NCBI RefSeq assembly: GCF_024714475.1
Contig: NZ_JAMZMI010000005.1
Span: 62,001 to 126,000, forward strand
Origin: Marinoscillum sp. MHG1-6
GTDB taxonomy: Bacteria > Bacteroidota > Bacteroidia > Cytophagales > Cyclobacteriaceae
Direction: 5' to 3'
Length of the DNA: 64,000 bases
In this document: positions 52,176 through 59,213 of the stretch, piece by piece
Numbering within the stretch: the stretch's first letter is position 1
How the letters are laid out: every line of letters begins with the position of its first letter
The notes under the pieces: generated by a model
What the model saw: only the letters and a program-made list of their open reading frames with translations
The model's database searches: none
What the model was told of the DNA's origin: nothing
Made by a program: the position numbers and the translations under genes

Positions 52176-53000
52176 ATGTGTGGCAGATACGGACAAACGA
52201 TCCATAGTATAGAAAGCTGGTTAGATTACCGGGATATGGTACTAGAGGATGATGTTGAGTTTGAAGACAACTACAATGTCTCTCATAGCAATACAACGTT
52301 TATCCTTGGATATGATGAACTGGGTAAGATCAGGCAACTCAATGCCTCGTTTGGATATCGCCCCTATTACGGTTTTGAGCAGGATCCCAAAACAAAAGAA
52401 CTTATCATTGACCCCGAGTCAGGATATCCGAAGTTCAATTATAAAAAAGCCAGAGCCAGCATCAATGCGCGAGCCGAGGGTAAATCCGGACGTGACAAGA
52501 TCAATGAAGAAGATGACCCGGACTATGAAGGGCCATTTAACATTTTCAGAAACAGTGGCTTCAAATCAGATGCATTAAAACACCGGTGTTTGATACCCGT
52601 AGACTACTTCATTGAAGGCCCTGAAAAGGAAAGGTTAGACAAGCCATTCCTGATCGAGCGGCAGGATAAAAGACCATTTAGCCTGGGTGGTTTTTACTCT
52701 GACATTCTTGGCCAGAGATACATGGCTATTATCACTACTCCAGCAGCTAAACTACTTTATGAAGCAGTTGAACACCACAGGAGTCCATTGGTCATACCTG
52801 AAGAACTGGAAGGCTCCTGGCTAAACCCTGAAGCCTCTACCGATGAATTAGAATCAATGCTCAAACGATTTGATTCGGCGGAGTATCTAGCAATACCATT
52901 AGGGAAAGAAATCAAGGCTCCTAACAACACCAAAAAGCCAAACAATCATGCCCAATTGATCACACCCGCAGGAGAACCTATTCTTGGACACACCATTTAG
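52176..53000 (+). CDS. SRAP (YedK/HMCES)-family abasic-site protein, diverged, 274 aa
   Basis: It begins MCGRYGQ; after Met removal Cys2 is the residue that cross-links to abasic DNA in this family. Further matches are NARAEG (family NARAET), RCLIPVDYFIEG (RCLIPADGFYEW), GGFYSD and the catalytic-type His in EHHRSPLVI. It acts in SOS/replication-associated protection of abasic sites in single-stranded DNA. Several motif positions are diverged and it is longer than YedK (222 aa), with an insertion rich in Asp/Glu around residues 110-130, so it may be a phage- or mobile-element-type member. It is divergent from the unknown gene at 51326. Confidence 0.85.
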   Translation: MCGRYGQTIHSIESWLDYRDMVLEDDVEFEDNYNVSHSNTTFILGYDELGKIRQLNASFGYRPYYGFEQDPKTKELIIDPESGYPKFNYKKARASINARAEGKSGRDKINEEDDPDYEGPFNIFRNSGFKSDALKHRCLIPVDYFIEGPEKERLDKPFLIERQDKRPFSLGGFYSDILGQRYMAIITTPAAKLLYEAVEHHRSPLVIPEELEGSWLNPEASTDELESMLKRFDSAEYLAIPLGKEIKAPNNTKKPNNHAQLITPAGEPILGHTI

Positions 53001-53016
53001 CTTATGGAACCAGTTG

Positions 53017-53075
53017 TTTTAAGTCTTCCGCAGGGAGACTTAAAACTGCTCAATGATAACTAGTGTCTCCGACAC
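53017..53075 (-). repeat. Two-hairpin REP-like element, copy C (inverted)
   Basis: Plus strand: ttttaagtc...gacttaaaa (53017-53045), a perfect 9-bp stem, then gtgtctccgacac (53063-53075). It is reversed relative to the other five copies and lies just downstream of the transposase gene's stop codon, giving inverted REPs on both sides of it. Confidence 0.85.
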
Positions 53076-53083
53076 GGTCAATA

Positions 53084-53636
53084 TTATGCTATTAAACTAA
53101 TGGAAAGTAAACCGACCTGACCAGCATAATCCCTTGCACTTGAATACAAATAGGCTTCTGGTTCTTCGACAAGTCTTGATTCTACAGGATTACGATGAAT
53201 GTAATCTAATTTCTGTGTCATGAACTTGTTCGATAATAATTGTTCAGCATGGTTGTCCTGACGCCAAAACTGATAGTTGGAATTATTACTATTCTTCTTG
53301 CCAGCAGAATTAAATAGCCACAACATCCAGTTGCGCCTGCTCTCGTTTCGGTTTTCTTCAATAGATCTGATGATTTTTGAAGAAGTAAATTTCTTAAAAT
53401 CCCGAACAATATCTGACAATTGTTCGACATGTTCTTTTCTTGATATGATTAGATGAATGTGGTTTGACATAATGACCCAGGCATGTATAACAAGTCCCTT
53501 TTTTTTGCTGACAATGCTTTAAACTATCAACGACCATTTGTCGATAATTATCCCGAGTAAATACGTCTATCCATTCCACTACTGTAAATGTTACAAAATA
53601 GTATCCTAACGGATCGTTAAATTTATAGGCTGACAT
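53084..53636 (-). pseudogene. REP-associated tyrosine transposase (RAYT, Y1/IS200-like), frameshifted
   Basis: Two overlapping frames make one protein of ~180 aa. The N-terminal part (YKFNDPLGYYFVTFTVVEWI, DVFTRDNYRQMVVDSLKHCQ) is in one frame, and the catalytic part (MSNHIHLIISRKEH with the HIH metal motif, DFKKFTSSKI, EPEAYLYSSARDYAG with the catalytic Tyr region) is in the next. The shift is in a run of eight A (plus-strand T8 at about 53499-53506); removing one A would restore LVIHAWVIMSNHIHL. The element could be dead, use slippage, or reflect a sequencing error. REP copies C and D flank it in inverted orientation, the standard RAYT arrangement. Confidence 0.85.
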
Positions 53637-53666
53637 ACAGCGAAGATATGTAGTATTTCTATTGCC

Positions 53667-53721
53667 GTGTCAGAGACACTCGTTTTCATCAGAAACTTTC
53701 AAGTCCACCTGCGGAAGACTT
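53667..53721 (+). repeat. Two-hairpin REP-like element, copy D
   Basis: gtgtcagagacac (53667-53679), and aagtc-cacctgcgga-agactt (53701-53721), followed by aaaagaacgggggtaacc. From the cattttcatc/cgttttcatc segment onward it is essentially identical to copy A at 50651. Confidence 0.85.
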
Positions 53722-53789
53722 AAAAGAACGGGGGTAACCATCCATTACAAGCCACACATAAAGAAAGTTACGGTTTAGAGCATTACCAA

Positions 53790-53942
53790 CCTTGCTCCTT
53801 TCCGTGTCCGGAGACACTCGTAATCATTCAAGCTTCCAAGTGTCCTGAAGAACACTTCGAAGAACAGGTATACTCAACAAAAAGGTCCAAGCGAGACGCA
53901 TTGAACCAGTTTTTGTTTTTTATAACCTTAGACCAGTGGGGG
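53790..53942. repeat. Composite repeat 1: REP copy E plus cassette-end hairpin
   Basis: It opens with ccttgctcctttccgtgtcc. REP hairpins are at 53805-53818 (gtgtccggagacac) and 53839-53858 (aagtgt...acactt). At 53867-53942 it carries the ~76-bp cassette-end block aggtatactcaacaaaaagg...ccagtggggg. The whole composite recurs at 58121-58290 with very few differences. Confidence 0.85.
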
Positions 53943-53952
53943 TGATTTCCTA

Positions 53953-54390
53953 CTACTTGTTATTTATTGAATAACTGAAATCAGTCGTAACATCATCAAC
54001 CTTCAAAATCTCTGATATTTTAAATAGATAAGCATCGTCGCATCCATATCCGTCAATTTTCTTTGGTTTTTTTGAAAAATAGCCCTGTACACTTATCTCT
54101 ATTCTCTTTTTGGTTTCTGAAGGAAAAAACAATTGATAGTTGTCTTCTGTCTTTAGTGGTTCATCAAAAACAGGCAGTACTATTATTTCAATTGAATCAT
54201 ATGAAAGCACTGAATAATGAATATTAACTTCTTCACATTCTTGTAGTTTGTTATACATACTGATTTCCGACAAATTCGTCTCATACTCTTCTTGAATACA
54301 AGCGGTGGTCAACAAGCCGCATAAAAAGCAGCTATATATATTAATCTGCAATAAATCCTTTATAGAAAGGATAACTTTTGTCTGACGCAT
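53953..54390 (-). CDS. Lipoprotein, candidate immunity protein of displaced RHS cassette 2
   Basis: It begins inside the 3' end of the toxin-like ORF (ATG at 54390, overlap 50 nt; later non-ATG starts near 54355 are possible). The N-terminus ends in a lipobox-like LCGLLTTAC. The mature part is ~110 residues with several acidic patches (ECEEVNIHYSVLSYDSIEI, DGYGCDDAYLFKI). No family recognised. Position directly after an RHS C-terminal cassette, overlap, and export signal all fit an envelope-located immunity protein; this is inference. The gene ends just before the composite repeat at 53790-53942. Confidence 0.6.
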   Translation of the reverse strand: MRQTKVILSIKDLLQINIYSCFLCGLLTTACIQEEYETNLSEISMYNKLQECEEVNIHYSVLSYDSIEIIVLPVFDEPLKTEDNYQLFFPSETKKRIEISVQGYFSKKPKKIDGYGCDDAYLFKISEILKVDDVTTDFSYSINNK

Positions 54391-55453
54391 TCTTATTGAT
54401 CGATCTGATATTTTTGATACTATAAATCTCACTGTCCTTTTGAAAATTCCGTAGGTCCGATGTTCCATAATATTTCTCAGCAATTCCTCTTAATCTATTA
54501 ATCCTGCTCTCTGTTAAGTATTTTCCATCATTAAGATTATTTGTAGTAAATAATGTATTTACTTCACCCAAAAATGTTTGAAGTTCCGATGAAATATCTG
54601 CAGATCCATCCAAGTTCGAACCAAATATTAATCCTAGTTCATTTGAAAAAAGGTCTTCAGGCGAGAAGGCACTAGTTCTTCCCGCAGGTCTTGGATCTTC
54701 TGATTGGTTGAATTCTTCGTTCACATAAGCCATACGAACTGCAAAATCAGGATAATCTTGTGCCAGATTAGCCATCTTAAAAAAATGAGCTACATCTAAT
54801 GGCAAACCTGCGTTAACATATTTTCCGAATGATTTATTATAGCTAAAACCTTCATTTCCTCCAACGCTGTTAACAATTTGATTCGTGGCTCTAAAGTCAG
54901 TATCGAATATTCTTATCAAAGCGTGGTTTTTATTTTCATAAGTGCCGTGTCGACCATATCGTTTTCGATGAGACAAATCTGAAGCTGCCCCTTGCCATTG
55001 CTGGAATATCACCATGAAAGAAGAAATTCCGGTTGTTTTATCTCCTGAAACATATTCTCCATTTGGATCAATGTAATTCACCGGATTATTTAAGGTATAA
55101 TTGTACGGTGACCATGCTTGATATGTCTCAGCTTTGGGATCCACACTCAACCATACACTCGTTTTCGCCTCATAATACCTGGCCCCATAATAGTACAATC
55201 CCGTTTCCTCATCCAGCCCCCCCCCTGCATCCTGGCTCCTCCCTAAATATGTCCACCGGACATTTTCTTGACGGTCGACCCTCATTGAACTTATACGGCA
55301 TGCCATTCTTATTACTATGCTCTTCTACGAACGTTTGCCTCATTTACTTTTAATTTTATCGGTATTCGGCGAATGCTTTGCATTTCACCAAAAGCAAAGT
55401 ACTCTAGGTGTTGATACACTTCTCCTGTGATATAGCTCGTAGAACCAAGATGA
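54341..55453 (-). pseudogene. Displaced RHS C-terminal cassette 2 (core remnant plus toxin-like tip)
   Basis: The open part is 54341-55306 (321 codons). It contains the RHS-core end GLDEETGLYYYGARYYEAKT and NPVNYIDPNGEYV, then a ~238-residue tip (from about ...SGDKTTGISSFMVI). Upstream, to ~55453, the DNA still matches the RHS core but with inserted segments of ~65 and ~50 nt, a C9 run and a short deletion, and the frame is broken. The tip shows no motif I can name (helical, LPLDVAHFFKMANLAQDYPD). It cannot be made as an RHS protein on its own and probably represents a displaced or silent tip. Confidence 0.75.
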
Positions 55454-55544
55454 TCGGGGGCTAGGTATACTCAACAAAAAGGTCCAAGCTACAAGCTTGA
55501 ACCAGTTTTTGTTTTATTATTTCTGACTCCTTGGACCAGTGGGG
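55454..55544 (-). repeat. Cassette-end hairpin block, copy 2
   Basis: tcgggggctaggtatactca then aacaaaaaggtccaagct-acaagcttgaaccagtttttg then ttggaccagtgggg. It forms a long imperfect stem and on the minus strand ends in a T-run, so it can terminate transcription of the gene at 55517. Related copies are at 53867-53942 and 58203-58288. Confidence 0.75.
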
Positions 55545-56590
55545 AGGGCATTGCCAAAATACAGACTATCAAGCAATGATGAATTACCTATAAATGAAAT
55601 ATCATCCCTTATTCTTGGACTGTTTGTTAATGGAATAATAGTTTCCCCTTTCACGAGTGCAATATTTGAAAATGTGTTTTTTTTGTTAAGATCAGCCAAG
55701 TAATATTTCCCTCGGAAAAAGTAATATATTGACCCTAATTTATCTAAGGGATTAATAGAAAAATCTATTTTATAATAATTCTCTGACGAATTATCTTTTA
55801 GAGAGCTTTTCCATATAGAAAGTATTGGTTCGTCATACAATGAACTGTAAAAAAAATCTGGATCTTGATAATCTGTGCCCTTCACAATTAAAATCGAGTC
55901 AATTAATCTACTATCCCTACCATCAAAGTCATAAAATATGGCCTTTTCGGACTTATAATTAACCACCACACCATTATTTAAAAAATTATAATGATAAACA
56001 GAGTCATATGATATACTGTATAGCCTTTTTTTGTTCTTGAGATCACAAAAAATCAAATCCTTTCTTGGGTAATTGTACTCAACAAAAGCCATAATGGAAT
56101 CATTGAATTTAGAAACTCTAGAATCCATTAATTCACTTGTAGAATCCTTCAATGCAAATAATACATCCTGTTTTGCGGATTTTATTTCAAAATCATTCAA
56201 ATCCACTTTGTATAGGTCTGAGGGCGCACCTAAGTGCAGACTTTTTGCTAATTCTCCACGCTTAGAAGTGAAATAAATACAATTTTTTAATAGACATAAA
56301 GTAGGGCTCTCATCATAATATCTATCATAATTTAGGCGAACCTTCTTTTTGGTTATCAAATCCAACATTACGATATCAGAAAATGGGGGTTCAAGTAATG
56401 TGTTTTTGCCTACAGATTCTGTGAATAACAATTTCGGATTATCATTTACAAAATAATTCTTATCTAAGTTTTCTAATTTATAGCGAATTACTTGCCTATA
56501 TACCTCATGATAAAACGTAATTCCCAATACTATAACGGATAAGAAAAATATGGCGATTAATCTGTTTTTTTCGAAATGATACCAATTCAT
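55517..56590 (-). CDS. Membrane-anchored protein, candidate immunity protein of displaced RHS cassette 1
   Basis: The ATG at 56590 starts 8 bp after the stop of the RHS cassette. One N-terminal TM helix (RLIAIFFLSVIVLGITFYH) is followed by ~310 residues of beta-propeller-like, TolB-type repeats (FSDIVMLDLITKKKVRLNYD, RKDLIFCDLKNKKRLYSISY, AIFYDFDGRDSRLI). No family recognised. The last codons (ALPTGPRSQK) lie inside the cassette-end repeat block. Position and membrane anchoring suggest protection of the periplasmic side; this is inference. Confidence 0.65.
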   Translation of the reverse strand: MNWYHFEKNRLIAIFFLSVIVLGITFYHEVYRQVIRYKLENLDKNYFVNDNPKLLFTESVGKNTLLEPPFSDIVMLDLITKKKVRLNYDRYYDESPTLCLLKNCIYFTSKRGELAKSLHLGAPSDLYKVDLNDFEIKSAKQDVLFALKDSTSELMDSRVSKFNDSIMAFVEYNYPRKDLIFCDLKNKKRLYSISYDSVYHYNFLNNGVVVNYKSEKAIFYDFDGRDSRLIDSILIVKGTDYQDPDFFYSSLYDEPILSIWKSSLKDNSSENYYKIDFSINPLDKLGSIYYFFRGKYYLADLNKKNTFSNIALVKGETIIPLTNSPRIRDDISFIGNSSLLDSLYFGNALPTGPRSQK

Positions 56591-56597
56591 GCTTTGC

Positions 56598-57983
56598 TTA
56601 TTCCAAGTTGTCAATCTGCTTTCTTAATCCATCTTTAATTTTCTGAAAATCATTAGAAACCTCGCTCTCAATAGCACTTTTAAGTTCCTTTTCTGAAAAT
56701 TTATCCCCTTTAAAACTTTTTATCACATCATCTTTAATGCTTTGATAATAATTACTATTTACATCAATTGTAACACCAGTTGATGTCATATTCACGCCAT
56801 CCTTATTCTTAGCAAATTCATGCCCTGCAAATGCCTCCAGCGCCAATTCCCCACTGGCAGGGTCTTCTTTTAGTAATGTTGCTAAAGTGAATAAGTTTTC
56901 TCTAAGATGATTGGAAACATTCAATACCTGCTTTCCAAGCTTAGGAACATCTTTTGCAGACTTTAATACCCCTATTCCGAATAAAGAAAGACCTGCGCTT
57001 ATAAGGTCACCCGCCCCCCCAAATTCTACTGATGGATCCTGAGTACTAACAATACCTTTTATCCCTAATGAGGTTAATGTACCAATATAAGGAGCAGAGC
57101 TTGTTAAAGAAACCGCATTTGAAAACTGGGGAGTATAGATATTAATTCTTAAAACAGTTTTTAATTTTTTTGAATTTCTTCCCACAGAGACATGCTTCAC
57201 AAAAAACCTACCATTGGGATCAACGTGATTGGATGGATTATTCCCAACAAAAACAAAGGATGATAAATTAGGGTATTTTTCTGTATCGGGATCCACACTC
57301 AGCCAAACACTCGTCTTTGCCTCATAATACCTGGCTCCATAGTAGTACAACCCCGTCTCTTCATCCAACTCTTTACCATTGAACAGGTATGGCATGCCAT
57401 TCTTGTTACTATGCTCTTCTACAAAGGTCTCACCAAAAGCAAAGTATTCCAAATGCTGGTATACCTCTCCGGTGATATCAGTAATATAGCTCGTAGATCC
57501 AAGATGATCAGGGTGATAGTAATACTGTAAGTTTTCAGCTTCATTGCCGGAATCTTTTACTTGTCCCGGAGGCACCTTACCACTCTTACCTGCCGTAAAC
57601 ACCATACCATCATCCCCTACCCATTTAAGGTTCTTAACTATGGCCTGCTCCAGTTCTTTCCTTTTCGTATAATAGTCAATGGCATCTACACCCGCTTTGC
57701 CCTGGGATACTTTATCCTGTCCGCCGCCAAGCTTTGATACGATGCGTTGTCCCTCTATATAGTAGTGTTTGGTATATCCCCCGGACTGAAGCACCATATA
57801 AGGATTTACATAAACAGTGTAGTTACCCACACTTCCCGAAGCTGACTCCTTTTCTCCATTGATAAATACTGCCTGACCTATACTTTTCGCCTTGATCACC
57901 CTTTCACCGGAAGCATCATAGATATAATGATTGACATTGCCATCATCATATATGGCCCGTATCCTGTTTTCTTCGTCCCACAT
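56598..57983 (-). CDS. Displaced RHS C-terminal cassette 1 (truncated RHS core plus toxin-like tip), 461 aa
   Basis: Residues 1-~225 are RHS core (YDASGERVIKAKSIGQAVFI, YYYHPDHLGSTSYITD, ETGLYYYGARYYEAKTSVW), nearly identical to the main RHS protein. The tip from ~260 is different: a hydrophobic stretch (GGAGDLISAGLSLFGIGVLK) and a charged helical end (KSFKGDKFSEKELKSAIESE). Just upstream of Met1 the frame has a TAG and the core homology stops at 58002, so the 5' part of an RHS gene is missing. It could be expressed from Met1, but more likely is a tip reserve that can recombine into the main gene. Confidence 0.75.
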   Translation of the reverse strand: MWDEENRIRAIYDDGNVNHYIYDASGERVIKAKSIGQAVFINGEKESASGSVGNYTVYVNPYMVLQSGGYTKHYYIEGQRIVSKLGGGQDKVSQGKAGVDAIDYYTKRKELEQAIVKNLKWVGDDGMVFTAGKSGKVPPGQVKDSGNEAENLQYYYHPDHLGSTSYITDITGEVYQHLEYFAFGETFVEEHSNKNGMPYLFNGKELDEETGLYYYGARYYEAKTSVWLSVDPDTEKYPNLSSFVFVGNNPSNHVDPNGRFFVKHVSVGRNSKKLKTVLRINIYTPQFSNAVSLTSSAPYIGTLTSLGIKGIVSTQDPSVEFGGAGDLISAGLSLFGIGVLKSAKDVPKLGKQVLNVSNHLRENLFTLATLLKEDPASGELALEAFAGHEFAKNKDGVNMTSTGVTIDVNSNYYQSIKDDVIKSFKGDKFSEKELKSAIESEVSNDFQKIKDGLRKQIDNLE

Positions 57984-58002
57984 GATCCGGCGCTCCTGAC
58001 CA
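57322..58002. repeat. 681-bp direct repeat of RHS-core DNA, copy in displaced cassette 1
   Basis: It aligns without gaps to 59954-60634 (constant offset 2632 bp) at roughly 90% identity by eye. Homology begins at tcataatacctgg and ends at gctcctgacca. Confidence 0.85.
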
Positions 58003-58120
58003 GACTAGGCGTCCCCCTCAGGTCATGTGTCCAGCCACTCTGATTACCGCTTTTTTCATATCAACTTATAAAAGCTTGCAACCTCAGAGTTCCTTAGCAG
58101 GCAACTCTGTGTAGAAATGA

Positions 58121-58290
58121 AACCTTGCTCCTTTCCGTGTCCGGAGACACTCGTAATCATTCAAGCTTCGAAGTGTCCTGAAGAACACTTCGAAGAACAG
58201 GGTCGGGGGCTAGGTATACTCTACAAAAAGGTCCAAGCGAGACGCATTGAACCAGTTTTTGTTTTTTATAACCTTAGACCAGTGGGGGCA
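58121..58290. repeat. Composite repeat 2: REP copy F plus cassette-end hairpin
   Basis: ccttgctcctttccgtgtcc with REP hairpins gtgtccggagacac (58137-58150) and cttcgaagtgt...acacttcgaag (58166-58195, perfect 11-bp stem), then tcggggg and the cassette-end block at 58203-58288. It is a direct repeat of 53790-53942, except for an ~11-bp extra (gtcgggggct) at the join. Confidence 0.85.
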
Positions 58291-58389
58291 TTTCGTTTCT
58301 TCCAAACCACCATGCAAAACATGGAGGGAACGGAGGGCTTTCTTTCTCTCCTCCGATCCCAGCTACAAGCTGGCACTAGCTGAGGCTAC

Positions 58390-58590
58390 AAAAATTTCCT
58401 TGCTAAATTTCTCTTTGTTCTGTAGTGCAAAAATGAAGATTTAATAATTCGCTTACCGTCATATCTATAAATATTCTCTTTCCCATTGATGTAAAAAATC
58501 AAGCTATATTTACCAATACTTCCAGAAACCTCTCTTTCATTATTTTTCGTATACAAAGAAAGTTTCGTTTCAGAGGCAACGCGGAAACAT
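58390..58590 (-). other. Open coding remnant, possibly part of a lost immunity-type gene
   Basis: Immediately after the stop of the gene at 58593, a minus-strand frame is open for ~66 codons (VASETKLSLYTKNNEREVSG, KYSLIFYINGKENIYRYDGK) to a TAG. It has no good start codon, so it is probably a fragment left by earlier cassette turnover. Low confidence. Confidence 0.35.
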
Positions 58591-58592
58591 AA

Positions 58593-59213
58593 CTACAACT
58601 TATTGGCAATATCTTTTAAAACAAGGTCTTTATCATCGAGATACATTAAAAGCTCTTTTTCGTAAATTGTCCAATTATCTTCTCTAAAAGATAATGGAAG
58701 GTATACCTTCCCAGTATAATTTATCATTTTCCCACTTTCTTCAGAGAGATTACAGGAACAAAAAGTGGCCTCAACCAGGGTGTAATAAACATTAACCTTA
58801 TCCTTCCTCCCTGTAAACCATTTTCGTTTTAAACTCTGAATCAAGGTTTTATTCTTGGAACAATACCTTTTCATCTCATCAATTTGGTGCAAATAATCCT
58901 CAGAAAAATTCCAATCCGTAGAGGTAGTCGAAACAAAAATATCAATTGGATTTCCATCAGTACATCTTTCCAAGTTATCCTTAGAGAAAATCTCAAAATA
59001 AAAAGGATAGATTCCTCCACCAGCTTGAAATACAGAGTCTGACGTTATAGGCATAATCCAATAAAATTCCTCTGGTGGATGATTGTCATCCCGATTATCT
59101 ATATTGTACGTCAGCAAAATAGCTTTAGTAGATAGTTGTTGAGCTATTATCTTATTACTGACAATAATGGTAATAAAAAAAAGCACCCCATATAAATTAA
59201 TTTTATCTCTCAT
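58593..59213 (-). CDS. Exported candidate immunity protein for the RHS metallopeptidase tip, 206 aa
   Basis: The ATG overlaps the last 11 nt of the RHS gene (tATGAGAGATAA), which strongly suggests coupled translation. N-terminal signal peptide or TM (INLYGVLFFITIIVSNKIIAQQ), then a compact domain of ~180 residues with TDGNPIDIFVSTTSTDWNFS, RKWFTGRKDKVNVYYTLVEA and a C-S-C motif (TFCSCNL). No family recognised. In polymorphic toxin systems the gene directly after the toxin encodes the immunity protein. The signal peptide predicts protection in the periplasm. Confidence 0.7.
   Translation of the reverse strand: MRDKINLYGVLFFITIIVSNKIIAQQLSTKAILLTYNIDNRDDNHPPEEFYWIMPITSDSVFQAGGGIYPFYFEIFSKDNLERCTDGNPIDIFVSTTSTDWNFSEDYLHQIDEMKRYCSKNKTLIQSLKRKWFTGRKDKVNVYYTLVEATFCSCNLSEESGKMINYTGKVYLPLSFREDNWTIYEKELLMYLDDKDLVLKDIANKL

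Noticed and set aside
54341-55306. Complete, independent RHS-like protein of 321 aa
   Set aside because: Its first ~30 codons are out of frame with the RHS core and come from inserted DNA; upstream core DNA is broken, so it is better read as a displaced cassette.
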